From assembly GCF_029945885.1 (NCBI RefSeq), contig NZ_JAQSDK010000004.1:265372-329371 (forward strand): a stretch of DNA of 64,000 nucleotides, given 5' to 3'. The first letter of the stretch is position 1. Each line of letters opens with the position of its first letter. Positions 27,353 to 35,919 of this stretch are shown here, piece after piece. Below the pieces are notes generated by a model, which was not told the DNA's origin, did not search any database, and was given only the letters and a program-made list of their open reading frames with translations. The position numbers and the translations under genes were made by a program. This DNA comes from Brevundimonas sp. GTDB lineage: Bacteria > Pseudomonadota > Alphaproteobacteria > Caulobacterales > Caulobacteraceae.

Positions 27353-27781
27353 CTATGGCAGCGCCGCTCTGGCGATTGCCCCGAGAGCTGACGTCGAGAA
27401 CGCCGGATCAGAGTTGCGTGTCGCATGGCGAAGGGTCTTGATCACCTCCGCCTCGTTGGCGCTCATAAGTCGCCTCTCCAGGACCTCGATGAGTATGGAC
27501 GGGGCGGTGTCGTTCCTCGCCTTGTATTGACGAAGCCAAAGGACGAACAGGGACACCATGTCGACCCTGAGCAGTTCGGCGATCTTGGGAAGGCGTGACA
27601 GTGGGACAGCTGTCCGTCCTGTTCGCCACATCGAGATGTTGTTCGCAGCCATGAAGCCGAACTTGCTTGCGGCTTCGTCATTGGTGAGGCCAGTAGATCC
27701 CCATTTGGCATCTATGAACTCAGACAGCGGGGATGTTTTTGCGGACTTTGATGCCACGCGAGGACGACCAGCTTTAGACAT
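27353..27781 (-). CDS. HTH-containing regulator at the island's left end
   Basis: A 142-residue protein. Residues about 31-73 (GLTNDEAASKFGFMAANNISMWRTGRTAVPLSRLPKIAELLRVD) have the pattern of a Cro/CI-type helix-turn-helix. The C-terminal half is helical and unrecognised. The ATG at 27781 (MSKAGRPRVASK) is preferred to an in-frame start at 27823 because a palindrome lies just upstream of it. It is transcribed toward the tRNA and away from the defence operon, from which about 600 bases separate it. It may repress itself and perhaps the operon; that is inference. Confidence 0.65.
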   Translation of the reverse strand: MSKAGRPRVASKSAKTSPLSEFIDAKWGSTGLTNDEAASKFGFMAANNISMWRTGRTAVPLSRLPKIAELLRVDMVSLFVLWLRQYKARNDTAPSILIEVLERRLMSANEAEVIKTLRHATRNSDPAFSTSALGAIARAALP

Positions 27782-27795
27782 TATACTTCTTTCTG

Positions 27796-27813
27796 TTGAA
27801 CAATATCGTTCAA
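27796..27813. promoter_or_regulatory. palindrome upstream of the HTH gene, likely operator
   Basis: A perfect dyad TTGAAC-N6-GTTCAA (27796-27801 and 27808-27813), 14 bases before the ATG of the HTH gene. Position and symmetry fit an autoregulatory operator for a dimeric HTH protein. Confidence 0.55.
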
Positions 27814-27823
27814 GCAGGATCAA

Positions 27824-28382
27824 TACACTGACTACTTATTCCCTCTGTCGGCGATGTTGATCACATATCCACTTGCCGGACCATCCTCTAAACATCGTCG
27901 AGCACCAACGCGCTCAGCATGTCTTCTACAATCGCTCTGAACCGGTGCTGGACGCGCAACTCTGGTGCTCCGGTCCGGTAGCGAACGAACCGCGCGAAAT
28001 CGCTCCAGCGGACTCGCTGTAGAGTCGCCCGCACGCTACGTGCAGGTCGATGATATTGCCCTAACCGTGTCCCGCTTCGCCGAGCAATTCCTCGGATCGT
28101 GTTCCACAGAACCCCGGGACCGATGACAACCCGCTCAGCGCCAGAAGAAACATAGGCGCGGCCCCACAAATACGACGCTGAACGACTGCCTTGTCCGTCG
28201 AAGGTGGAGCTTTCGATTACGAGTATCGACTTCAACCTCTAGTGTGGGGTTTGACCCGTCCAAGACTCCGGGTAGTTCTTGAAAGTCGACGGCAGATCGA
28301 CAAGCGCGGGGACGTCGATGATTTTCAAACCGAACTGGCTCATTCGGTCGGAGGGTTCTCTCGCCTATCGCCGAGCCGCCCG
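27824..28382. other. long gap upstream of the defence operon
   Basis: 559 bases without a supported gene. Minus-strand ORFs at 27888-28235 (TTG start) and 28135-28431 resemble nothing known and lack good start signals. The first gene of the operon could begin earlier with a TTG at 28191, but the family alignment supports 28383. The operon promoter and any leader RNA should be here; I see no clear -35/-10 pair. Confidence 0.5.
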
Positions 28383-28838
28383 ATGAAGGTTTCGATCCAC
28401 GACCACTGCTGCGGTGGGGAACGAGTGCCACCCGAACTCCTGGCGGAAATCATCAAGGCGGCCGAAGTCATTGATGTGCGCGCTGAGCGGGGTGCCGCCC
28501 CCCAGATTCGCCGTCAGTTCATGGCCAGCCTGAGGGAGGATGGCTGGTCTGGAGAGATCACCGTCTCACGGGACTCCGACGTCACCATCACCTCCATGCG
28601 CAAAAAGGTCGGCCTCTGCCTTCAGACCGGCAACATGGCGAGGATGTATGCTGACCTGATCAAGCTGCAGACCCTCTATCTGGACAATGCTATCGAAGCG
28701 GCAGTCATCGTCCTGCCGTCGCAGCCCCTAGCGCTCGCTATCGGCAGCAACATTGCCCAATCTGCTCGACTCGAGCGGGAGCTCGAAATCTACCGCAAGG
28801 CCTATAATGTGCCGACGCTCTTGCTCGGCTTGGAGTGA
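28383..28838 (+). CDS. small BglII/BstYI-like protein with altered active site
   Basis: A 151-residue protein whose start MKVSIHDHCCGGERVPPELLAEI and core ITSMRKKVGLCLQTGNMARMYADLIKLQTLYLDNAIEAAVIVLPSQPLA resemble BglII/BstYI-type restriction endonucleases. In that family the core reads about DxxKDRVAIEVQFGKY, with catalytic Glu and Gln. Here the Gln remains but the Glu position is Cys (GLCLQTG), so cleavage may be lost or changed. It is also shorter than those enzymes (about 200-220 residues). The stop overlaps the region of the next gene's start, and it opens a four-gene operon. The alignment is from memory and should be treated as moderately sure. Confidence 0.65.
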   Translation: MKVSIHDHCCGGERVPPELLAEIIKAAEVIDVRAERGAAPQIRRQFMASLREDGWSGEITVSRDSDVTITSMRKKVGLCLQTGNMARMYADLIKLQTLYLDNAIEAAVIVLPSQPLALAIGSNIAQSARLERELEIYRKAYNVPTLLLGLE

Positions 28839-28840
28839 GC

Positions 28841-30157
28841 ATGACCAACATCGCCATGCCTGACACCCCGAATGGCTCACGCTTTGGCTGGACAAAACCC
28901 GCACGCCGGGAAGAGTTCGAAACCCGCGGAAAGGCCGAGGGACTTCCGACCTACCGGGTGGTCTTCCAGGGGCAAACCAAGGACTTTCCCATCATTAGGG
29001 TGCCGATCGACCTGCCGAAATACCGGATGGTCAATGGCCGGACGGCGTCCCTGCAGGTGGAACACCTCGCGCTCAATCCTGACGACCGGCGCGACCTGTT
29101 CATCGGCGACCCCGAGATGTGGGACGCGCAAGAAGCCCAGCACGCCTTGTTGATCCAGCTCGGCCGCCAGTCGGAGCTCGATAAATATTTCGCTGACCCG
29201 GCGCACAAGCAAGTCGACCCGCTCCTGCTCGATCAGGACGGGTTCGCAGTGAACGGCAATCGGCGCCTCTCCGCCTGGCGCGATCTGATCCACAGCGATC
29301 CGGCCAAATACGGTCATTTCGAGCATATCGATGTCGTCGTCCTCCCTCACGCCACGGAGAAGGAGATCAACCAGCTGGAGGCGCGCCTTCAGATCGAGAA
29401 GGACATCCGCGCCGAATACGACTGGGACGCCGAAGCCAATATGATGCTGGTGAAAATGGAGCGGTTCGGCTTCACGCCGGCCGACCTCTGCCATCTTTAC
29501 AAGATGAAGGAGGGCGATCTCCAGCAGCTGCTCGATATGCGCGAATACGCAGACGAATACCTCAGATCGCGCGGAAAGACCGACATGTGGTCCGAGGTTT
29601 CATCCCAGGAACACACGTTCCAGAGGCTGGTGCAAAGCCGTGGCAAGCTGTCCGGGGGCGTCGGGCGCAAGGAACTGTTTAAGGAAGCCGCCTTCGCCCT
29701 TATCGACGATCCGAGTGCTGTCGGCCGCCTCTACACCGCCATCCCCGAGCTCGCCCTCAGCTTGGATAAGGTCACGGAGCGGCTGGCGGGTGAGTTCGAT
29801 GTGGCGTCCGATGTGCATGATGACGAGCTCGACGCACTGTTCGGTGGCGGAGTCGCGGACAATGCCTCAGATCGGGAGGCGGCCTTGGCCGCAGTTCTGC
29901 GCGACGAACAGAGCCTGCCCCGAGCCCGGGAAATCATCGCGGACGTCTTGGAATCCGAACGACAGCTCAAGAAGGACAACAAGAAAACCGGCTATCTGCT
30001 CGACATGTGCGCCAAAGCGAACAGCGCCCTGACTGTCGCGGCCAAGGACGGTCTGCGGCCGGAATCGAAGCTCGGCGGCGTGGAAAAACAGCTGAACGAG
30101 ATCGACGCGAGGGTTGCTGTGATCCGGGCGTTCCTGGCCCAGCATGCTAAGGCTTGA
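28841..30157 (+). CDS. ParB/Srx-like protein of a restriction-type operon
   Basis: A 438-residue protein. Residues about 125-170 contain DQDGFAVNGNRRLSAWRDL followed by HIDVVVLP, the arrangement of the ParB N-terminal (ParB/Sulfiredoxin) fold, where the G-N-R-R segment binds nucleotide. After it, FGFTPADLCHLYKMKEGDLQQLLDM (about 209-233) looks like a helix-turn-helix. The C-terminal half is helical and charged. ParB-like proteins in defence loci can act as nucleotide-dependent clamps or nucleases. ATG 28841 follows GGAG at good spacing; a GTG at 28835 in the same frame overlaps the previous stop. It overlaps the helicase gene by 14 bases. Confidence 0.72.
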   Translation: MTNIAMPDTPNGSRFGWTKPARREEFETRGKAEGLPTYRVVFQGQTKDFPIIRVPIDLPKYRMVNGRTASLQVEHLALNPDDRRDLFIGDPEMWDAQEAQHALLIQLGRQSELDKYFADPAHKQVDPLLLDQDGFAVNGNRRLSAWRDLIHSDPAKYGHFEHIDVVVLPHATEKEINQLEARLQIEKDIRAEYDWDAEANMMLVKMERFGFTPADLCHLYKMKEGDLQQLLDMREYADEYLRSRGKTDMWSEVSSQEHTFQRLVQSRGKLSGGVGRKELFKEAAFALIDDPSAVGRLYTAIPELALSLDKVTERLAGEFDVASDVHDDELDALFGGGVADNASDREAALAAVLRDEQSLPRAREIIADVLESERQLKKDNKKTGYLLDMCAKANSALTVAAKDGLRPESKLGGVEKQLNEIDARVAVIRAFLAQHAKA

Positions 30158-31973
30158 TTACACCCCACGGGACGGTCGGGCCCGGTTCTCCTGGAATGCG
30201 GCCGACGCAGGCTCGCCGTGGCTGGCGATGCTCAAGCGTGTCGCCTACGACACCAGTCGAGACACCTCGCTGGATGGCGTCGCTGCATTCACCCTGCCGT
30301 GGTGGGCCTTTGCCGGCGCGCGCGACGAATTCCTTCAGGTGTTCCGCGCGCATGGCTTGCGGCCGGGCGCGGGTCTCGAAATTACTCCGGAGGCCACGCG
30401 ACTGCTCCAGCAGTCCAGGCGTGTGGCCGAGACCTATTACGCCGCTGCTGAAGCCGCCCCCCTTCCGATTGATGAGCTGACAGCGGGCCTCGCCTCTGCG
30501 GGATTCGCTCGGACCCTCTCGGATCGACAGAGTGAGAACGTTGGCCGGATGGCCGCTCTACCGGCTGCCGCGACCTTCTCGGTCCCTGGCGCGGGCAAGA
30601 CCACGGAGGCGCTGGCCTTTTTCACCCATCGAGCCGAGGCGGGCGATCGTCTCTTGGTGATCGCGCCAAAGAACGCCTTCGCGGCTTGGGATGAACAGAT
30701 CACGGAATGCCTCCCGAGCCTCGGCGCGGAGTTCGTCAGACTCCGCGGTGGTCGGGAACGAATCCGGAGCGCCCTCCTGGCGGACCCGCGGTTCATGCTG
30801 ATCGGCTACCAGCAATTGACCAAGGTCCAGGACTTGGTCGCCCAGCACCTTGCCCAGCATCGGACCTTTGTCTTCCTCGACGAAAGCCACCGCATCAAAT
30901 CCGGCGTAGGCGCGGCAAGCGCCCGGTCGGTCATGAACCTGTCCCATCTCCCGGTCGGCAAACTGATCATGAGCGGCACGCCCATGCCCCAGTCAGTCGC
31001 CGACCTGCTGCCCCAATTCCGCTTCCTCTACCCGGAGATTCCTGCGGTCGAGGAAACGGTCATCGACCTGATGAAGCCGATCTACGTCCGGACCAACAAG
31101 GCACAACTGGGCCTCCCAGAGGTCACTCGGACCCTCGTCAGCCTCACGATGGCGCCGGTTCAGCAGGAACTCTACCAGTTGATGCGGCTGGAGGTGGCGC
31201 GGGAAGCGTCTGCCCTGCTGGACGCCCAAGGACGTCAGGCCTTTCGATCCTTGGGCAGGTCCGTCGCTCGGCTCCTGCAATTCGTGTCCAACCCCTCGCT
31301 CTTGTCGAGCCAGATCGGTTTCGCGCACCAAGACTTGCTGTCGGCAGTCCTTGCGGAAGGAGAGGGTCCCAAGCTCGACTACGTCCTGAGGCGCGCGCGA
31401 CGACTGTCCCGTGAGGGACACAAGGTTCTCATCTGGTCCTCCTTCGTTCGCAACGTCGAATATATGGCGTCACGGCTCTCCGACCTTGGTGCAGTTTACA
31501 TCCACGGTGGGGTGGACGCGGGCAGCGAAGACGACAGCGACACCCGCGAAGGCAAGATCAAGGCCTTCCACGATGACGAGACCGTCCGGGTGATGGTCGC
31601 GAACCCGGCTGCGGCGAGCGAAGGCGTGAGCCTGCACCGCATCTGTCATCATGCCATCTATCTGGACCGGACGTTCAACGCCGCCCACTACCTCCAGTCC
31701 GAAGACCGCATCCACCGCTTCGGCCTTCCGGCAGACCAGCAGACCCTTATCGAGATCGTGGAATGCGCGGGCAGTGTCGACGAGACCGTTCGAACCCGTC
31801 TCGGGTTTAAGATCGGTGAAATGGCGCGAGCGCTTGAGGACTCGTCCCTCGCCCCCGACCCGATCCCGATTGATCCGACCGACGCCGAGGCCGAGGATCC
31901 GGAAGAGTATGCAACGGGCCTCGCGCGCGACGACATTCGCGCGTTGGCGGATGATCTGGGCCGACCCGGGTGA
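30144..31973 (+). CDS. SNF2-type DEAD/DEAH-box helicase of the restriction-type operon
   Basis: A 609-residue superfamily 2 ATPase. Motif I is SVPGAGKTT (about residues 146-154), motif II DESH (246-249, LDESHRIKSG), motif III SGTPMPQS (277-284). The C-terminal RecA-like half has VLIWSSFVRNVEYMASRL, IHGGVD and the motif VI region LQSEDRIHRFG. This is SNF2/Swi2-like organisation, typical of DNA translocases in restriction and defence systems. An N-terminal region of about 120 residues before motif Q/I is unrecognised. The gene overlaps both neighbours (14 and 4 bases), so all four operon products are probably made in fixed ratio. Confidence 0.88.
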   Translation: MLRLDYTPRDGRARFSWNAADAGSPWLAMLKRVAYDTSRDTSLDGVAAFTLPWWAFAGARDEFLQVFRAHGLRPGAGLEITPEATRLLQQSRRVAETYYAAAEAAPLPIDELTAGLASAGFARTLSDRQSENVGRMAALPAAATFSVPGAGKTTEALAFFTHRAEAGDRLLVIAPKNAFAAWDEQITECLPSLGAEFVRLRGGRERIRSALLADPRFMLIGYQQLTKVQDLVAQHLAQHRTFVFLDESHRIKSGVGAASARSVMNLSHLPVGKLIMSGTPMPQSVADLLPQFRFLYPEIPAVEETVIDLMKPIYVRTNKAQLGLPEVTRTLVSLTMAPVQQELYQLMRLEVAREASALLDAQGRQAFRSLGRSVARLLQFVSNPSLLSSQIGFAHQDLLSAVLAEGEGPKLDYVLRRARRLSREGHKVLIWSSFVRNVEYMASRLSDLGAVYIHGGVDAGSEDDSDTREGKIKAFHDDETVRVMVANPAAASEGVSLHRICHHAIYLDRTFNAAHYLQSEDRIHRFGLPADQQTLIEIVECAGSVDETVRTRLGFKIGEMARALEDSSLAPDPIPIDPTDAEAEDPEEYATGLARDDIRALADDLGRPG

Positions 31974-32830
31974 CGGTCCCCTTTTCGCCCGGGCTTGCCC
32001 AGTCGGGCCTCGCGCTGCTCGAGCTAATCAGCCGCATGCCTCTGAGCGCGCCGGATTTGCTATCAGGCCTTGCCAAGGTCGGCGGCATGCCATCGTCGGC
32101 CGCCCTGGAGTTATCTCAGTCACTGAACTGGCTGGTCGTTACCGACACCGGCCTGCTCAAGGCCAGTCCTGCGGGCCTGCGGGTCGCGGCCTGTGAGGGA
32201 TATCAGGCGGCACTCCGCCGGATCATTATCGACCATGCCGAGGCTCTCTCGCCGGACTGGTTGCAGAACGCGCCATGGGGCCGATCCCGGGTCCTCTCGT
32301 TCTGCCCCGTCGGCGTGCACCAAGTCCTGGTCGAAGCCGGCGTCGCCTCTGGAACAGGCGACGCGGTCGTGGCCTTCTGGGACCACCTCGCCGCCTTGGC
32401 CCGCGGTCGGCGCGATGACCGGCTTCTCGAAATCGGCCGGCGCGGAGAGCGTCTATCAATCGCTTACGAACACGCCCGGACTGGGGTCGAGCCTCGCTGG
32501 ATCGCAATAGACAGCAACCAGGATGGCTTCGACGTCCTGTCGATCAGGGCGAGCGATGACCGAACGCCCCTGTCCATCGAGGTGAAGACCACGACGAGCG
32601 TCGCCGGCGGACTTCACCTGACCCGCAATGAGTGGGATCAGGCTTTGGACAGTCTGGCTCACCTGTTTCACCTCTGGATCGTAGGGGGCTCAGGCTCGCC
32701 AAGACTGGCCGTCGTCACGGTCGAGACGATGGCGGATCATATCCCGAGCGACATCGGAGCCGGAGAATGGCGCGAAGTCCTGATCCCGATCCGCGAGTTC
32801 GAGGCGATCTTCGCAGAGCAGGCCGTCTGA
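31970..32830 (+). CDS. DUF3883 domain protein, PD-(D/E)XK nuclease-like
   Basis: A 286-residue protein whose C-terminal half is a DUF3883 domain. The visible signature is IGRRGERLSIAYEHART (about residues 155-171) followed by GFDVLSIRASDDRTPLSIEVKTTT, where Asp188, Glu204 and Lys206 match the D...ExK catalytic pattern of the PD-(D/E)XK superfamily. The N-terminal half is winged-helix-like in size but unrecognised. With the partly inactive-looking BglII-like protein in the same operon, this may be the actual nuclease. The GTG start (31970) overlaps the helicase stop; its own stop abuts the methyltransferase stop. Confidence 0.8.
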   Translation: MTVPFSPGLAQSGLALLELISRMPLSAPDLLSGLAKVGGMPSSAALELSQSLNWLVVTDTGLLKASPAGLRVAACEGYQAALRRIIIDHAEALSPDWLQNAPWGRSRVLSFCPVGVHQVLVEAGVASGTGDAVVAFWDHLAALARGRRDDRLLEIGRRGERLSIAYEHARTGVEPRWIAIDSNQDGFDVLSIRASDDRTPLSIEVKTTTSVAGGLHLTRNEWDQALDSLAHLFHLWIVGGSGSPRLAVVTVETMADHIPSDIGAGEWREVLIPIREFEAIFAEQAV

Positions 32831-34489
32831 TCAGGCAGCCTCGGCCTTGACCTGCTCATGCCATGTCAGACTGTTGAACCAGGCACCGACCAACATTCCG
32901 CTGAAGATCGCCAAGGCGTTATGGGTCAGCTTGCGAGAGCCCGGAATGCTCTCGGTCACCTCGCCCTCCGCTGCCGCCTCCAGGACATATCCAATCGCCG
33001 CGTGCTGAATATCCGCAGAAGCGGCCTCCACGTGGACGAGCACAGCGGCCGCCAGGTCCCCAAGCAGGTCCGTCACCTCATACGGGCCCAAACCGCTGGC
33101 CCGGCGGGTCCAGACCTGCTGGAGGTTCGCCGGCGAACTGGTCCGCAGCCGCAGCTCGGCTTGGGCGAACTGCGCCCCGGTCGCCATCTGGACGCGCTGG
33201 ACGAATGCCGAGTCCTGAAGCTGCTGGGTCAGCTCAGCGTCGAGTTCGATTTCCCGGATATCTATCGACGGGCCGAAGAAGAACCGGACGCGCCAGGCCC
33301 CCTCTCCGCCCCGGGCGTTGGCCAGCTCGAACCGCATTCCGCTCTTGAAGCGCAGGCCAGGCAGCGCCGCACGGAAGCTGCGCCCCGTCGGATAGGTTCG
33401 TCCTTCGGTATTCGGCGGCGTGACCCGTGACTTCGCCTTGGGAACGCGCAAACTCCGACCCGCGTCCAAAAAGGTCGGGAAGGCCTCAGCGGTCACGCCT
33501 CTGGCCGCTTGGGCGACGAGATATGTGAAGGTGGGGGGGATGGCATTACCCACCATCTTCGCCTTCTCCGCAAAGGAGCGAGCATAGAATTGATAGGTGA
33601 CCGGGAAGCCCTGCAACGCGGCCCGTTCGCGGATGTTCAGACGGCGGAAACCCGCACCGTCCGCTATAACGATGCTCTCGCGTGACACCCGGGTGCAAGT
33701 GGCGGTCACCGTGCGCGCCGGGACGTCCATCGAGTCCGGAAATGCCATATTATTGTAGACCGGATGATAGGTCTTGGACTCCCGGTTCATGCGGAGCTCT
33801 TCCGCGTTCAATGCAGGCTCGATCTCCCGCTCCGTTACCGCAGAGGCCGGAAGCACGCATCCCCAGACGGGGTCGAGAACCTCGCTGGAGGCGATCGCCC
33901 CAACTACATTACCGAGCGTCCGGCGTGGCAGTTTGGGCCGATAGCTCTCGATCAGGTCGAACGGAATGCGTCCCGCGATACACCGCCGCCGGGACTGCGG
34001 TGTGCCGTAGTCGGAGAAGTCTATGATTACGATCTGCGGCTTCAGATGGCGGAAGCGATAAAGCGGGTGTTCGGGCTCACGCAGGCCATGCTCCAGAACG
34101 CCGGCGACCCGGGGGACGTTTTCCAAAGCCCAGTAAGTCGGCTTCAGATGCTCGACAATTTCGAGAAACTTGATGAGATCCTTGAGACCCTCTTCGAGGT
34201 TCCCGCCTCCACCCCTGTTGGAATAGGAGAACTCGGTGCATGGCGGACTACCGACCACCAGGTCAATGTCCTGGGGAAGGTCTTCCAGTCTTAGCTTCCG
34301 GATATCCGTCGGCTTTACATCGCCGCCGTGGTTCCCGTTGTGGGTATCTACGGCCGGCTGCCACCATTCGTAGGAAGCGACTACGTCCACGCCGGCTAGG
34401 CGCAGCCCGAGGCTCCACCCGCCGATACCGGCATAGAGGTCGATAGCGCGCACTGAATCCACTCCGGCGCGACTCGCGCCCACGATCAT
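32831..34489 (-). CDS. DNA (cytosine-5-)-methyltransferase with C-terminal extension
   Basis: A 552-residue C5 cytosine methyltransferase. Motif I is AIDLYAGIGGWSLGL, motif IV GSPPCTEFS with catalytic Cys84, motif VI ALENVPRV with Glu123, motif VIII-like GTPQSRRRCIAGR, and motif X KMVGNAIPPTF. These occupy about the first 330 residues. The last ~200 residues form an extra unrecognised domain. It would protect self DNA for the neighbouring restriction-like operon; their stop codons abut with no gap. ATG 34489 is used; a GTG closer to motif I is possible. The recognition sequence cannot be read from the protein. Confidence 0.92.
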   Translation of the reverse strand: MIVGASRAGVDSVRAIDLYAGIGGWSLGLRLAGVDVVASYEWWQPAVDTHNGNHGGDVKPTDIRKLRLEDLPQDIDLVVGSPPCTEFSYSNRGGGGNLEEGLKDLIKFLEIVEHLKPTYWALENVPRVAGVLEHGLREPEHPLYRFRHLKPQIVIIDFSDYGTPQSRRRCIAGRIPFDLIESYRPKLPRRTLGNVVGAIASSEVLDPVWGCVLPASAVTEREIEPALNAEELRMNRESKTYHPVYNNMAFPDSMDVPARTVTATCTRVSRESIVIADGAGFRRLNIRERAALQGFPVTYQFYARSFAEKAKMVGNAIPPTFTYLVAQAARGVTAEAFPTFLDAGRSLRVPKAKSRVTPPNTEGRTYPTGRSFRAALPGLRFKSGMRFELANARGGEGAWRVRFFFGPSIDIREIELDAELTQQLQDSAFVQRVQMATGAQFAQAELRLRTSSPANLQQVWTRRASGLGPYEVTDLLGDLAAAVLVHVEAASADIQHAAIGYVLEAAAEGEVTESIPGSRKLTHNALAIFSGMLVGAWFNSLTWHEQVKAEAA

Positions 34490-34874
34490 TGGTGAGCACG
34501 CAGTGTAGCGAACTCGTCGGCACCCGCAAGATCCAAACTGACCCTCGGCCGACTTCGCACCCCAAGCCCAGTAAGGACAAACGACTGGGGCACCGAAACA
34601 CATCAAGCGCGAACCGGTCTATTTCACAAAACCGGGGTCGTCATCGAAGTCCTTATAGGGACGCTCCGGGGCCGCCATACCGAGGTTTGCGGCCCGCTGA
34701 TAACGGCCAATCATGCGCCAGAGCCCCCAAACGGTTTTTTGAGCCCTGCAGGTCGCACTGCGTTGCCTTGAAATAGGCCGGAGAGCCACCTCGCCTCTAT
34801 AAGGCGAAGCCGAGAAGTGGTGCCAGATTTCCCCGACCAGGGTCAGCTACCCGTCGCCATCTCTTGGACTTCCA
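34490..34874. other. gap between methyltransferase and unrecognised gene
   Basis: 385 bases upstream of the methyltransferase, probably containing its promoter. A 6-bp hairpin, TCGCCT (34791-34796) and AGGCGA (34802-34807) with loop CTATA, lies 67 bases beyond the end of the following minus-strand gene and could end its transcript. No supported ORF. Confidence 0.5.
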
Positions 34875-35792
34875 CTATCCAACGACAGGTTCGAAGAGCC
34901 ATGGGTCCTGACGTTCCAGGAGCGCTATAGCTCTCGCGTTCTGCCATGGCGGCGGGGAAATGTGATACCGGCGCCTATCAGTCGCGAGCGCGAGGTGGAC
35001 GATACCCCACGGCCCGTCCTTCTCGAAGACCCGCTCTAGGTCCGCCTTGATCGAAGCTCTGGTCACCGGGGCGAACAACTCGTCTGACTTTGCTCGCCGA
35101 ACCCCCTCGTCGACGATGACCTGGACCGCGCGGGCGACGAGGCTCCTTGCCCTGGTGGTTTCATCGATGCTGCCCCGTTGGGATCGCACCACGTCGAACT
35201 TGTAGTCGGGATTGAGGACCAAATCCGCCCCGGTGCCCGACAACCACCAATGGGTTCTGCCGAAAATCCATTTCAGCCCTTTCCGACCGGCATCGATGGA
35301 CACCAGCTGGTCGAGCCCGGAGTAGTTGAACAGCCTCAGCCGATCGTGCGTATTTTCGTCCCCGTAGGCGAAAGCCATGGCGTCCTCCGTCCACTGCTCG
35401 AGGGAGGTGTCGAAATGGCGGGAGATCTCGATCCTGAGGTCATCCTTTAGGCGTCGCTTAAGCCCGGTCAGGAACGCTTCGATCGCTGGCTCATCCCCAA
35501 GGCTTGGGACCTGGAGGCAGAGGCGACGGATTGACGTCTTGTCGACCTCGGCGACCAGTTCGAGGACGCGGTGCGCGACCCAGCCTCGTGCCTGTTCACT
35601 GGATTCCCAAGCGTCGGAACTGGAGAGGCACGAGCCGAACGCAGCGTCGTGTTCGACAGTGAGACGGATCGGGTCTCGGGCTGCGATCTTGAGCCGGAAG
35701 TTGGTCTGGGTGAAGATGTGCTCGAAGCCGGCCCACGCCAGCTGGGAGGAGACAGACCGGGGCATCGGGGTGCCGGCCGTGGGCGGGGTCAT
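34875..35792 (-). CDS. unrecognised island protein
   Basis: A 305-residue soluble protein I do not recognise. It starts MTPPTAGTPMPRSVSSQLAWAGFEHIFTQTNFRLKIAARD. It has no signal peptide, membrane helix or obvious nucleotide-binding loop. Notable segments are LCLQVPSLGDEPAIEAFLTGLKRRLKDDLRIEISRHFD, LRLFNYSGLDQLVSIDAGRKGLKWIFGRTHWWLSGTGADLVLNPDYKFDVVRSQRGSIDE, and the ending DPWLFEPVVG. Codon use looks like a real gene and the frame is unbroken. It lies between the methyltransferase and the HUH-like gene, all on the minus strand, and could serve the defence system or the element's own biology. Confidence 0.6.
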   Translation of the reverse strand: MTPPTAGTPMPRSVSSQLAWAGFEHIFTQTNFRLKIAARDPIRLTVEHDAAFGSCLSSSDAWESSEQARGWVAHRVLELVAEVDKTSIRRLCLQVPSLGDEPAIEAFLTGLKRRLKDDLRIEISRHFDTSLEQWTEDAMAFAYGDENTHDRLRLFNYSGLDQLVSIDAGRKGLKWIFGRTHWWLSGTGADLVLNPDYKFDVVRSQRGSIDETTRARSLVARAVQVIVDEGVRRAKSDELFAPVTRASIKADLERVFEKDGPWGIVHLALATDRRRYHISPPPWQNARAIALLERQDPWLFEPVVG

Positions 35793-35919
35793 CGGATTTT
35801 TCTTGGGGCTTCATTCGGACGCGAGGAGCCTGGAAACACCAGGTTGAGGCCGGAGAGATGAACTCGCCGGGAAGTCTCACGTCATTGCAAATGATACCAT
35901 ATTTCGACCGGATCGTCGA

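Noticed and set aside
27888..28235. 115-codon minus-strand ORF in the island gap
   Set aside because: TTG start without ribosome-binding site, Arg-rich shadow-like composition, no family; the opposite strand is also non-coding, so it stays only a remote possibility.
28191..28382. Upstream TTG start for the BglII-like gene
   Set aside because: It would add 64 residues unlike the family; relatives begin near MKVSIHDHC at 28383.
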